Shown one piece after another: positions 47,280-56,372 of a DNA stretch of 64,000 nt (position 1 is the stretch's first letter; each line of letters begins with the position of its first letter). Origin of the DNA: SLRI01 sp942491185. GTDB lineage: Bacteria; Pseudomonadota; Alphaproteobacteria; Geminicoccales; Geminicoccaceae. The notes beneath the pieces are model-generated. The model was not told where the DNA came from and made no database searches. It saw only the letters and a list, made by a program, of their open reading frames with translations. The stretch is from the NCBI GenBank assembly GCA_942491185.1, contig CALOAB010000015.1, positions 186,001 to 250,000 of the forward strand. The letters run 5' to 3'. A program made the position numbers and the translations under genes.

Positions 47280-48305
47280 ATGACCTCGACCATGCTCGAC
47301 GAGGTGCGGGAGACACCCGAGCGCGTCGCCGCCATGCTCCGCGCCGACGCCGATGTCTACGCCGCGATCAAGGCGATGCTCGACCATCGCCCGCCCGTCT
47401 TCGCCGCCACCATCGCCCGCGGCAGCTCCGACCACGCCGCCGGCTACGGCGCCATGCTGCTGGCGCTCAGCGCCGACCTCGCCACGGCCTCCCTGCCGCC
47501 ATCCCTGGTCAGCCGCTACGGCGCTGCTCTCCGCCTCGACCAGGCCCTCGTCCTCGGCCTCTCGCAATCCGGCGCCAGCCCCGACATCGTCCAGAGCCTC
47601 GAGGCGGCGACGCAGGGCGGCGCTGCGACCATCGCCATCGTCAACCACACCGATTCGCCCCTCGCCCGGGCCGCCGCCCACGTCCTGTCGCAGCGCGCCG
47701 GCGAGGAGCGCAGCGTGGCTGCCACCAAGAGCTTCATGCTGACCTGCGTTGTCCTCGCCCGTCTGGTCGCCACCTGGCGCGCCGACGCGTCCCTCTTGGC
47801 CGCCCTAGAGGGCCTGCCCGAGCGCCTGGAGGCCGCTATCGCCACCGATTGGGGTCCGACGGTCGACCGACTGGCGCCGGCGACCAACCTCTACGTCCTC
47901 GGCCGCGGCCCTGTGCTCCCCATCGCCGGCGAAGCCGCCTTGAAGCTCAAGGAGACCTCCTACCTCCACGCCGAGGCGTTCAGCGCCGCCGAGGTGCGCC
48001 ACGGCCCCAAGGCCGTCATCGACCGCGCATTCCCACTACTCGCGATCGCCACGGAAGACGCCGGCGGCGACGACACCACGGCCTTCGCCGCCGAGGTCGA
48101 GGCCGCCGGTGGCACCGTCATCACCGCCACCCCGGCACACCAAGGTCCCGGCCTCCACGTCCAGCTCCCGCCACCGCTCCACCCGCTCCTCGACCCCATC
48201 ACCGCCATCGCGGCCTTCTACCCCATGGCCGCCCATCTCGCCGAAGCCCGCGGCCACGACCCGGACAACCCCCGCGGCCTGAAGAAGGTGACGTCCACGG
48301 TCTGA
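47280..48305 (+). CDS. SIS-domain glucosamine-6-phosphate deaminase (NagB-II type)
   Basis: 341 residues with two SIS domains like the isomerase half of GlmS but no glutaminase domain. VFAATIARGSSDHAAGYGAMLL, VLGLSQSGASPDIVQSL, ERSVAATKSFMLT, LYVLGRGPVLPIAGEAALKLKETSYLHAEAFSAAEVRHGPKAV carry the sugar-phosphate-binding motifs. In amino-sugar clusters this architecture deaminates GlcN-6-P to fructose-6-P. It starts 12 bp after the kinase stop and completes the pathway. Confidence 0.88.
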   Translation: MTSTMLDEVRETPERVAAMLRADADVYAAIKAMLDHRPPVFAATIARGSSDHAAGYGAMLLALSADLATASLPPSLVSRYGAALRLDQALVLGLSQSGASPDIVQSLEAATQGGAATIAIVNHTDSPLARAAAHVLSQRAGEERSVAATKSFMLTCVVLARLVATWRADASLLAALEGLPERLEAAIATDWGPTVDRLAPATNLYVLGRGPVLPIAGEAALKLKETSYLHAEAFSAAEVRHGPKAVIDRAFPLLAIATEDAGGDDTTAFAAEVEAAGGTVITATPAHQGPGLHVQLPPPLHPLLDPITAIAAFYPMAAHLAEARGHDPDNPRGLKKVTSTV

Positions 48306-48427
48306 GGGGAAGTGAGCGCATGGAAAATTCCGGGAAGGCGCTGCAGACCGTGTGAGAACGTGGCCCTTGCCTGATCGCGGCGGTGCGGGCTGGTTGTCGG
48401 AGTGGTTGCTGTCGCCGGCTTGGCCCT

Positions 48428-48791
48428 TCAGGTGAGGGCTTCGAGCAGCCTCGTTGTGCCGTGGAGGTTGGCGAGGCGTTTGAGGTTGAAGGCGAGGCTA
48501 ATGAGCTTGATTTCGGTGCTGGCTTTGGCCTTGCCTCAAAGCAGGAACCTGCCGCCGTGCATCCATCGTTTGAGGGTGGCGAAGGCGGGCTCGACGCTCT
48601 GGGCGCGTTGCGGCATGGCGCTGGGATCGGCCTTGAGGCGCGCGCCGACCCGGTTGAGGGCGGCCTCGTTGATCAGGCGGTGGACGGTACGGGCCTTGGC
48701 GGGGGTGCAGTGCGGTGCTTGCCGGCTCAAGCCGCTCAGGAAACAAAACCGCCTGCTGACGGTCCTCGCCCAAAATAAAACCCGCCATCAA
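48428..48791 (-). pseudogene. IS1182-family transposase, C-terminal remnant
   Basis: Minus-strand reading gives RAQSVEPAFATLKRWMHGGRFLL, an in-frame TGA, then GKAKASTEIKLISLAFNLKRLANL and a stop at 48428. This is the C-terminal end of IS1182-type transposases (VEHPFGTIKRWMG...LAYNLKR). The rest of the element is missing or shifted in frame further upstream. Inactive debris after the amino-sugar genes. Confidence 0.7.
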
Positions 48792-48932
48792 CGCCTCCCA
48801 GCCGATGCCGATAATCTAGCCGAAGGAGGGGTTTTCACACAGTCTGATGATCCTCCCTGCACCCCACCAACCTTTAGGTGTTGAGCTAGCCGCGGCGACA
48901 CGTCTCGACGTCAGATTGGCAGCGGCCACTGC

Positions 48933-49070
48933 CTGACCAGCTTTTCCAAGGCCGGCATCAACCGGGAATGCTCCCATCTGTCCATCGCCTAAAGCGCCGA
49001 CGGCGCCCTGCACATCGCCTTCACGTACCATCGCCGAGCCATCAAGTACGTTCGGCTGGCGCCCGCCTGA
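48933..49070 (+). pseudogene. Sialidase-like C-terminal remnant (tentative)
   Basis: The frame reads LTSFSKAGINRECSHLSIA, a stop, then SADGALHIAFTYHRRAIKYVRLAPA and a stop. The pattern (sADGxlHxxftyxRxxIkyVrl) resembles the last blade of bacterial BNR sialidases. An internal stop replaces what would be Gln. Nothing recognisable lies upstream, so only the tail survives. Tentative. Confidence 0.35.
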
Positions 49071-49349
49071 AGCCGCCTCCCCGAGCCGCCGCCACACTCA
49101 AGAGAGCCGCAAGGCGGGCCACCGCTCCGCCTCGGCAGTGAGTCCCGTCAGATCAGCGTTCATCTGCTCGATCAATCGTCACTTTGCCCAAATTATTCTC
49201 CACTTCAGTTGCCGACAAATGAAATTGACAGCATCCCCGCCAATAATTCATGACACTATACTGCGTCACCTTGCCGCACACGTCCGGCGATCTACTTTGC
49301 ACGGCCGACGTATCACTGCGTGGGGGATCACGGTTCTGGAGTGATCAGC

Positions 49350-49484
49350 ATGACGACCGGACTTTTCATCATCGCTCGTTGGGTTTTGACTTTCGGCATT
49401 CCGCTGGCCATTGCAGCGCATCAGCTCGTGCTCCTGCGACGGTCGCAGGAGGCCGAACTCGCCGCCGCCGTTCCTGCCGAGTAG
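49350..49484 (+). CDS. Small single-helix membrane protein
   Basis: 44 residues from ATG 49350, preceded by CTGGAG. One helix, FIIARWVLTFGIPLAIAAHQLVLL, followed by a basic then acidic tail (RRSQEAELAAAVPAE). Similar tiny proteins with an LTFGIPL...ELxxLRR pattern are common in alphaproteobacteria; function unknown. Confidence 0.6.
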   Translation: MTTGLFIIARWVLTFGIPLAIAAHQLVLLRRSQEAELAAAVPAE

Positions 49485-49531
49485 GGCCGCCGTTCTGTTT
49501 GCGCCTTGACGCGCCTTCCAAACCTTCAGAA

Positions 49532-49587
49532 GTGCCACCCGGGTCGTTCCCTATCGATCCAAGATTCTGCGTCGACCCGGGTGGCAC
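49532..49587. repeat. 15-bp perfect inverted repeat
   Basis: GTGCCACCCGGGTCG (49532-49546) and CGACCCGGGTGGCAC (49573-49587) around a 26-nt loop. Each arm contains the palindrome ACCCGGGT, so it could also be two operator sites 41 bp apart (near four helical turns). It lies about 150 bp before the next exported-protein gene. No T-tract follows. Confidence 0.65.
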
Positions 49588-49734
49588 ACGAAATGGCCGA
49601 GCCACACACGTCAGTGGCTTCACACGGTCTGGCCTCAGACTCGACCTCAATGACCGTATCCAGTCTCTTTTTCGACGGGCTCTATTGAACTAGGTATAGA
49701 CGAGGGAAAACGTACGAGCTGGAGAGGAACGAGC

Positions 49735-50442
49735 ATGCTTGGCGAGAAACTGGCGGCACTGGCGCTGTTAGCGACGCTTGCCGCGTTCCCCGGCTTGCCG
49801 GCAAAGGCTGCGGACCCGCTGACGACCGTCAATCTCGATGACTACCAAACGTCCGACGGATCGGTTGCCGACTGGCTCGAGCAGAAGGGCTTCGTCTTCG
49901 AGCGCGCCGCCGACAATCCGAAAAAAATCTCGCTTTCATTTGTCGACGGCGCCCTGCAGATCGCGGCCCTGCAGCAAACCTTCGGGCTGATGTACAAGGA
50001 AATGGAGGTTCCAGGCGCGCAGAGCGTTCGCCTGACCTGGGGGGTCAACGACTTTCCCGACGGCGCGTCTTATGCAAAGGGCGTCAATAACGAGGCACTG
50101 ATGGTGTATGTCTTCTTCGGCAAGGAGACGATGCCGAGCGGGGCTATCTACATTCCTGACGTGCCGTATTTCATCGGCCTCTACTTGTGCGATGCCGACG
50201 GGGTCGACCAGTCATACACAGGCCGATACCACGAGGATAGCGGCCGGTTCGTCTGCCTCGAGCGCCCGGCCACAGGCGAGCAGATGACCTCCGAGATCAA
50301 TCTCGCCGAAGCCTTCGAGGCCTATTTCGGCAAGACTCCCATGCCGACGATCTCGGGTTTCAGCCTCGAGGTCGACACCGGCAAGTCCGGCAATGATGGC
50401 GTCGCCTCGGCCTTCATTCAGAAAATCGAGTTCTTGCCCTAG
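49735..50442 (+). CDS. Exported protein, DUF3047-like
   Basis: 235 residues from ATG 49735 with GGAGAGG upstream. Signal peptide MLGEKLAALALLATLAAFPGLPAKA. The mature part has SVRLTWGVNDFPDGASYAKGVNNEALMVYVFFG, which resembles the WxWxVxxlP...D.aarVYVvF pattern of DUF3047 proteins. Two Cys (GLYLCDADG, RFVCLERP) could form a disulfide. Function unknown. A TTCGAC-N18-TATAGA promoter candidate precedes it. Periplasmic. Confidence 0.6.
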   Translation: MLGEKLAALALLATLAAFPGLPAKAADPLTTVNLDDYQTSDGSVADWLEQKGFVFERAADNPKKISLSFVDGALQIAALQQTFGLMYKEMEVPGAQSVRLTWGVNDFPDGASYAKGVNNEALMVYVFFGKETMPSGAIYIPDVPYFIGLYLCDADGVDQSYTGRYHEDSGRFVCLERPATGEQMTSEINLAEAFEAYFGKTPMPTISGFSLEVDTGKSGNDGVASAFIQKIEFLP

Positions 50443-50466
50443 CCCGATTAGAAAAGGCTCTTAGCG

Positions 50467-51690
50467 TCATCCCCACGCCAGGAACGCCGGAATAGCAACG
50501 GCGTTGGCCAGGTCGATGAAGAACGCGCAGACCAGCGGCACGATGATGAAGGCGAGCTGTGACGGGCCGTAGCGCTTGGTCACCGCCGACATGTTGGCCA
50601 TCGCGGTGGGCGTGGCGCCCAGCGAGATGCCGCCGAAGCCGGCGGCGATGACCGCAGCGTCGTAGTTGCGCCCCATCACCCGAAAGATGACGAAGACCGT
50701 AAGCGCGACGGCGACCGCGAGCTGGGCCGCCAGGATCGCCAGGATCGGTGCTGCGAGGTCGACCAGGGTCCAGAGCTGCATGCTCATCAGCGACATGGCG
50801 AGAAACGTGCCGAGCGAGATGTCGGCGATCATGGCGAGTGGCGCCGACCGGCTCGGCCATTTGCGGCCTGAGAGCCGCGGAAACGAGTCCGGGATCAGAT
50901 TGCTGATCAAGATGCCAGCGAAGAGACAGGTGACGAAGAGCGGCAGCTGCAGCCCGGCCTCGGCGATCAGGCCGTTGAGGATGATGCCGAGAATGCCGCA
51001 AATGTGGATGGCCAGCACCGTGTCGAGGAAGTCGAAATAGCCGAAGGCCGGTGGCGCTTCGTCACGAACGATGCCGACCGTCTGCTCTTCTCCTGCTGTC
51101 GAATGCAGATTGTGGCGATTGATCAGGAACTTGGCGATCGGCCCACCCATGAGGCTCGCGAGGATCAACCCGAAGGTCGCACAGGCGACGCCGACCTCCA
51201 GCGCATTCGTGATGCCGTACTCCTCGGCGATCCGCCCGGACCAGGCAATCGCCGTCCCATGCCCGCCGATCAGCGAGACCGAGCCGCCGAGCAGGCCCAT
51301 TACAGAGGGCAGGCCGAACAGCGCCGAAACAGAGATGCCGACCAGGTTCTGCACGACCAGATAGCCGAGCGTCAGGCCGAGCAGCAGCACGAGCGGCCAA
51401 CCGCCGGCGATCAATTCGTTGAAGCGGGCGTTCATGCCGATGGTCGTGAAGAAGTAGACCAACAAGATGTCGCGCGCCTCGAGGCTGAACGACACTTCGA
51501 AACCAGTGAATGCGAAGATCAGCGCCAGGATCACCGCGACAAGCAGCCCGCCCGAGACGGGCTCGGGAATGCTGTACTCCTTGAGAAAGCCCAGACCGTC
51601 GGTCAGCCGCTTGCCGATGAAGAGGACGATGATGCCGATCGTCACACTCAAGAACGTGCTCAAGCGAACGCCCGACTCGACGATATCCAC
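50467..51690 (-). CDS. gltS: Sodium/glutamate symporter GltS
   Basis: 407 residues from GTG 51690, which has AGGAG at 7-nt spacing; the longer start at 51735 lacks this. About ten helices in two repeats, with the pore-loop signatures GGSVSLIGGHGTAIAW and GFGGISLGATPTAMANMSA and the start FLSVTIGIIVLFIGKRL. These match the Na+/glutamate symporter family (ESS). Inner membrane. It neighbours the amino-acid catabolic island and may supply or clear glutamate. Confidence 0.9.
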   Translation of the reverse strand: MDIVESGVRLSTFLSVTIGIIVLFIGKRLTDGLGFLKEYSIPEPVSGGLLVAVILALIFAFTGFEVSFSLEARDILLVYFFTTIGMNARFNELIAGGWPLVLLLGLTLGYLVVQNLVGISVSALFGLPSVMGLLGGSVSLIGGHGTAIAWSGRIAEEYGITNALEVGVACATFGLILASLMGGPIAKFLINRHNLHSTAGEEQTVGIVRDEAPPAFGYFDFLDTVLAIHICGILGIILNGLIAEAGLQLPLFVTCLFAGILISNLIPDSFPRLSGRKWPSRSAPLAMIADISLGTFLAMSLMSMQLWTLVDLAAPILAILAAQLAVAVALTVFVIFRVMGRNYDAAVIAAGFGGISLGATPTAMANMSAVTKRYGPSQLAFIIVPLVCAFFIDLANAVAIPAFLAWG

Positions 51691-51871
51691 CGTTGTTCTC
51701 CTATTCCGCAGCGGCCGCTTCGGCATGCGCGGCAACGGCCCCCCTGCTAGCCAATCAGCATCTCGCTGTCACCCGGTAGACAGGCTGCTGAAGACCGACA
51801 CGACATGGACAACCAGCGCGTCCTCTGAAACACCAGGCACGACCTTATGACATCGAGGAGATCGAACGCGA

Positions 51872-53156
51872 ATGGCGATCGACGCGAGTGTGCCAGACTC
51901 GACCGAGGTCGTCGTCATCGGCGGCGGCATTGCCGGGGTCTCGACCGCCTGGTTCCTGGAGCAACTCGGCGTGCCCGTCGTGCTCTGCGAGAAGGGCCGC
52001 ATCGCCGGTGAGCAGTCGTCGCGCAATTGGGGCTGGATTCGCAAGCAGGGTCGCGACCCGGCCGAGCTACCGCTGATCATCCACAGCCTCGAGCTTTGGG
52101 CGGGAATCGCCGAAGCGCTGCCCGAGGACATCGGCTGGCAGGTCGGCGGCGTCACCTACCTCATCGAGGACGACGCCGACGAGGCGCGCTTCGCCGCCTG
52201 GCTGGAGCATGCCAAGGCCTACCAGCTCGACAGCCGCCTGCTCTCGATCAAGGAGACCGACGCGCTGGCACCCGGCAACCGCGCCCGCCATCGAGGCGCC
52301 CTGCACACCCCGAGCGATGCCCGCGCCGAGCCGCGCCTCGCCGTGCCCGCCATGGCCCGCAGCCTGCGCCGTGCCGGCGTGCCGATCCTCGAGCGCTGCG
52401 CGGTCAGGACCATCGAGCGGAGCGGCGGCCGGGTCAGCGCCGTGGTCACCGAACGGGGCCGCATCGCCTGCCGGACGGCGGTGCTCGCCGGTGGCGCCTG
52501 GTCCCGCATCATGCTGGAGCATCTCGGATTGGGCCTACCGCAACTGCAGGTGATCGCCTCGGTGCAGCGGACCACGGCCGCTCCTTTGATCTCCAAGAGC
52601 GCCATCGGCGCCAAGGCCGTGGCGGCTCGCCGCCGCGCCGATGGCGGCTATACGCTCGCCCGTAGCGGTGCGTCGCGAGCCGAGATCCTGCCGGCCAATC
52701 TCCGCCATGCGCGCCACTATCTGCCGATCCTGAAGCGCGACTGGCGCAAGCTGAAGCTGCGCCTCGGCCGGCCCTTCCTCGAAGCGCTTGAGAGAGAAGG
52801 GTTGGGACGGCGACAGCGAGAGCCCGTTCGAGCGGACGCGGGTTCTCGATCCCGCCCCCGACCACGGCCTGCTCGACGGCGTGCTCGAGGCGGCGCAAGC
52901 GATGTACCCGCAGCTCGAGAACGCGCGGCCGGCCGAGCGCTGGGCCGGGGCGATCGACGTGCTGCCGGACGAGATCCCGGCCTTGGGACCGGTGCCGGCG
53001 ATCGACGGGCTCCTGATCGCCACGGGCTTCTCCGGCCACGGCTTCGGCATCGGCCCCGCCGCCGGCTTGGTCACCGCCCAGCTCGCTGCCGGCAAGACAC
53101 CCATGGCCGACCTCGGCGCCTTTCACGTCGAGCGCTTCGCTCGTGGCGGCCGGTGA
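51872..53156 (+). pseudogene. DadA/SoxB-like FAD amino-acid oxidoreductase, frameshifted
   Basis: From ATG 51872: EVVVIGGGIAGVSTAWFLEQLGVPVVLCEKGRIAGEQSSRNWGW, the FAD site of DadA-like oxidoreductases. After RPFLEALERE (about 52795) the conserved reading continues in another frame: WDGDSESPFERTRVLDP ... ALGPVPAIDGLLIATGFSGHGFGIGPAAGLVTAQL, ending at 53156. Joined length is about 427, normal for the family. Predicted to oxidise an amino acid or N-substituted amino acid. One indel only, so sequencing error is possible. Confidence 0.8.
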
Positions 53157-53180
53157 CCTGCCGTCGCGCGGACCCGGCGC

Positions 53181-53594
53181 CTACACCAGCTCGAAGCTGA
53201 TCGGCTTGGCACCCTCCCACAAGACCTGGTTGCCCAGCGTCATCAGGTGCTCGTGGCCCGAGGTGAGCGTGATGAAGTGGTTGCCGGCGAGCTGGCCCAT
53301 TTTCGACGCGAAGCTGATGCCGCCATAGGCGAGCAGGATCTCGGTCTCGCTGATGCCGCCGGGGTAGAGGATGATCTGGCCGGGCGCCGGGTAGCTCGTG
53401 TGGTTCTCGTAGCCGACGCCGAAATCGCGATCGCCGAGGGGTATCCACACACCCTCGCCGCTCCAGCGAACGTGGACGATCTGGCCGGCGAAGGGCATCG
53501 CAGCCTTGAAAGCGGCGCACGTCTTTGGTGCGGCGGCCTCCTCGAATTGTGCATCGAAGACGAAGTCGGCGGCCTTGACGATCAGCTTGGGCAT
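53181..53594 (-). CDS. DUF3830 family protein
   Basis: 137 residues from ATG 53594: FDAQFEEAAAPKTCAAFKAAMPFAGQIVHVRWSGEGVW, then GYENHTSYPAPGQIILYPGGISETEILLAYGG, the DUF3830 pattern with a cyclophilin-like fold. Members occur beside amino-acid and opine transport genes; function unknown. It lies 20 bp after the ABC permease gene on the same strand. Extending the frame upstream would overlap that permease, so 53594 is the start. Confidence 0.85.
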   Translation of the reverse strand: MPKLIVKAADFVFDAQFEEAAAPKTCAAFKAAMPFAGQIVHVRWSGEGVWIPLGDRDFGVGYENHTSYPAPGQIILYPGGISETEILLAYGGISFASKMGQLAGNHFITLTSGHEHLMTLGNQVLWEGAKPISFELV

Positions 53595-53614
53595 GGCGGG
53601 TCTTTCCTTCTTCT

Positions 53615-54310
53615 TCAGCGGGGCTCGGGCGCCCTGACGGTGCTGTAGGCACGACCGAAACGAGCCTCGATGCGACGCTGGACGACGTCCCAGAGCGAGG
53701 TCATCAAGAGGTAGTAGAGGGCGGCAACGACGAAGAGCTCGAGCACCAGGAACCGCTCCTGGATCAGGATCTGCGTGCTGCGCAGCAGCTCCTCCATCGA
53801 GATGACCGAGGTCACCGAGGTGGTCTTCAAGAGCCCGTTCACGCTGTTGCCGAGTGCCGGGATGATGATCCGGGTGGCCTGCGGCATGACGACGAAGATC
53901 ATGATCTGCGCCGGGCTCAGCCCGAGCGCCTTGCCGGCATTGCTCTGGCCCGTCGGCACGCCGAGAATACCGCCCCGGATGATCTCGGCCAGATAGGCGG
54001 CCTCGTTCAAGATCAGACCCAAGAGCGCCGCCTCGACCACCGAGAAACGAATGCCGAACTGCGGCAGGCCGGTATAGATGATGATCAGCTGGACGAGCAG
54101 CGGCGTACCACGAAAGATCCAGATATAGACCTGGGCGATCCGGCTCAGGATGCGGATCGGCGACAGCCGCAGCATGGCGAGCGCAAAGCCGAGGACGAGG
54201 CCGCCGGCGATGCTGGCCAGCGTCAGCCAGAGCGTCGTCACGGCGCCCTGCAGCAGGAACCCGTTGAACAGATAGTCGAAGAAGCCGCCCCAGTCCCAAC
54301 GGATGGTCAT
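53615..54310 (-). CDS. Polar amino-acid ABC transporter permease
   Basis: 231 residues, His/Glu/Gln/Arg/opine family: LLQGAVTTLWLTLASIAGGLVLGFALAMLRLSP, then IWIFRGTPLLVQLIIIYTGLPQFG, and the EAA loop GKALGLSPAQIMIFVVMPQATRIIIPALGN. It probably works as a homodimer, since only one permease gene is present. The binding protein gene is directly upstream and the ATPase is on the opposite strand at 59.3 kb. Confidence 0.92.
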   Translation of the reverse strand: MTIRWDWGGFFDYLFNGFLLQGAVTTLWLTLASIAGGLVLGFALAMLRLSPIRILSRIAQVYIWIFRGTPLLVQLIIIYTGLPQFGIRFSVVEAALLGLILNEAAYLAEIIRGGILGVPTGQSNAGKALGLSPAQIMIFVVMPQATRIIIPALGNSVNGLLKTTSVTSVISMEELLRSTQILIQERFLVLELFVVAALYYLLMTSLWDVVQRRIEARFGRAYSTVRAPEPR

Positions 54311-54428
54311 CGCCCGAACCTCGCCGGCAAGAGGGGTCGACTAGCCGAATCGGCGCCCTCGACGAGAGGCGCCGATGACGCCGGCCACAGCCCTCGATGG
54401 GCAAGGGCCGTGGCCGGCACAACCGAGC

Positions 54429-55280
54429 TCAGTCGCTCGGGCCCCGAATGACGAAGGGCTCATCGTTGGCGAGCAGGCCGTACTGCTCCATCAAGGACTG
54501 GTAGTAGCCATCCTCCATCATGCTGTTGAGCGCCCCAAGCACCGCCTCGGCCACCTCCGCATTGTTCATGGCCAACGCCACCGGGGTCGGAAACAGCCCG
54601 GCAAGCGCCCGGTCGAACTCGCCGCGCTCGGCGTACTCGGCGGCCGTCGCATCGATGCTCACCGTGGCATCCACCTGACCGGCGCGCAGTGCCTGGTAGG
54701 CAATGGCGAAATTGTCGAAGGTGCGGATGTCCATGGCCTCGAGGCCGCGCGCCTGGAGGTCCTGATCGAGGTCCTTGATCCGCGCCTCCTCGAAGCCGCC
54801 GATCTCGACGCTGACGGCCTTGCCGGCGAGATCGTCGACGGTCGAGATGCCCAAGGGATTGCCGGACGCCACGGACAGGCTGATCGCCTGGTTCTCGTAA
54901 GGGATCATCTGCATCATCTCGGCCCGCTCGGCGGTCCAGAAGATGCCGGTGTTGATGACATCCCACCTGCCGGCCTGCAGGCCCGGGATCATCGCCGAGA
55001 ACTCGATGCGGATGTACTCGGGCTCGAGGCAGAGGCGTTTGGCCAGCTCCTCGCCGAGCGTCACCCGCATGCCCTTGAGGTTGCCGTCGCTGTCGACGAA
55101 CTGCATCGGCGGGATGGTCGGGTTGGTCGACATGATGAGCTTGCCGGGCTCGACCAGAGCACCTTCGGCGATCGCGGGCTCACAGTCCTGCGCCGCGGCG
55201 GGACCAGCAATCGCGAGGCTGCAGGCAAGTGCTGCAACCCCGCCGAGCAGGCCCTTGCGGCTGAGCGTCTTCATGGGCAT
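54429..55280 (-). CDS. Polar amino-acid ABC transporter substrate-binding protein
   Basis: 283 residues from ATG 55280, preceded by GAGAGGGA. Signal peptide MPMKTLSRKGLLGGVAALACSLAIAGPAAA, then KLIMSTNPTIPPMQFVDSDGNLKGMRVTLGEELAKRL, the SBP_bac_3 fold, with IPYENQAISLSV and DLAGKAVSVEIGG. Ligand expected to be an amino acid or opine. The aldolase-family gene ends 50 bp upstream, suggesting one transcript aldolase-SBP-permease-DUF3830. Periplasmic. Confidence 0.9.
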   Translation of the reverse strand: MPMKTLSRKGLLGGVAALACSLAIAGPAAAQDCEPAIAEGALVEPGKLIMSTNPTIPPMQFVDSDGNLKGMRVTLGEELAKRLCLEPEYIRIEFSAMIPGLQAGRWDVINTGIFWTAERAEMMQMIPYENQAISLSVASGNPLGISTVDDLAGKAVSVEIGGFEEARIKDLDQDLQARGLEAMDIRTFDNFAIAYQALRAGQVDATVSIDATAAEYAERGEFDRALAGLFPTPVALAMNNAEVAEAVLGALNSMMEDGYYQSLMEQYGLLANDEPFVIRGPSD

Positions 55281-55330
55281 CGTCGTTCCCTCTCTGGTGT
55301 TGCGTGGCAGGCACGTCGCCACGATGGCAG

Positions 55331-56242
55331 TCAGGTCGAGCCGAGCCGGCCCTCGAGCGAGCCTCTCAACCCCATGCGCTCGAGGTCGGCCCTGAAGGCG
55401 GCATATTGGTCGGCGGGCAGTGGCAGGCGTGGTGCGCGGGGTGGCCCCATCGAGGCCCCCATGATCTGAAAGCCGGCCTTGGTGGCCTGGACATAGCGCG
55501 GCCCGCCGACCCAGCGGACGATCGGCAGGATGCGCCGATAGACGTCCAGTGCGGCGTCCCGGTCAACGCTGTCCACCGCCAGCTCGAACAACCGCGCCGA
55601 GTCGCGCGGCACGAGGTTGGAGCAGACGGCGATCCAGCCGACAGCCCCGAGCCAGAACGATTCGTAGCCGAGCACGCCGGCGAAGACGTCGATCCGGTCG
55701 CCGCACAGCTCGACGATGTCCCGCACCCGCGTGACGTCGAGGGTCGACTCCTTGATCGAGCGAACGGTGTCGATCTCGGCCAGGCGCCGGACCAGCGCCG
55801 GCTGGATGTCGACATTGGCCGTCGCCGGGTTGTTGTAGACCATGATCGGGATCGATACAGCCTCGCCCACCCGCCGGTAGTGGTGGAACAGCTCGTCCTC
55901 GGTCGGCACGCTGTAGAAGGGCGGGATGATCATCACCCCATCGGCGCCCTGCCCCTCGGCCTCCCGCGACAGCTCGATCACGTCGTCCGTCGCCTCGGCC
56001 CCGGTGCCGACATAGACGGGCACCCGGCCGCGCGCCGTGGTCACGCAGATCTCGATGACCTCCTGCCGCTCCTCGCGGCTGACGGACAGGAACTCGCCCG
56101 TGCTGCCGAGCGGGATGAGGCCGTGAATGCCTTCCTCGATCTGCCAGTCGACCAGGCGCCGCAGCTTCTCGGCATCAATCTTGCTGCCATCCTCGGCAAA
56201 AGGCGTGATCAGCACCGTCATGGTGCCCCGAGCGCGCGGCAT
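55331..56242 (-). CDS. Dihydrodipicolinate synthase/N-acetylneuraminate lyase-family aldolase
   Basis: 303 residues from ATG 56242. TIM-barrel family markers: TVLITPFAEDGSKID, IPLGSTGEFLSVSREER (the GxxGE oxoacid site), IMVYNNPATANVD with the catalytic Tyr, and VRSIKESTLD with the Schiff-base Lys. It acts on a 2-oxoacid. DapA itself is unlikely given the context. Relatives beside OoxAB and amino-acid ABC genes include the pyrroline-4-hydroxy-2-carboxylate deaminase of hydroxyproline breakdown; that reading is a hypothesis. Divergent from the oxidoreductase genes. Confidence 0.85.
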   Translation of the reverse strand: MPRARGTMTVLITPFAEDGSKIDAEKLRRLVDWQIEEGIHGLIPLGSTGEFLSVSREERQEVIEICVTTARGRVPVYVGTGAEATDDVIELSREAEGQGADGVMIIPPFYSVPTEDELFHHYRRVGEAVSIPIMVYNNPATANVDIQPALVRRLAEIDTVRSIKESTLDVTRVRDIVELCGDRIDVFAGVLGYESFWLGAVGWIAVCSNLVPRDSARLFELAVDSVDRDAALDVYRRILPIVRWVGGPRYVQATKAGFQIMGASMGPPRAPRLPLPADQYAAFRADLERMGLRGSLEGRLGST

Positions 56243-56372
56243 GCGAATCGTCCTCAGGCTTGATGCAGAGACCATATCGAAAAAATTATCTCTGTATATC
56301 CAAAAAATATCGAGTAGCCTGACGCCATGGCTGCCACCGTTCGCCGCAAATTCCCATGAGCCTCGAGACGTC

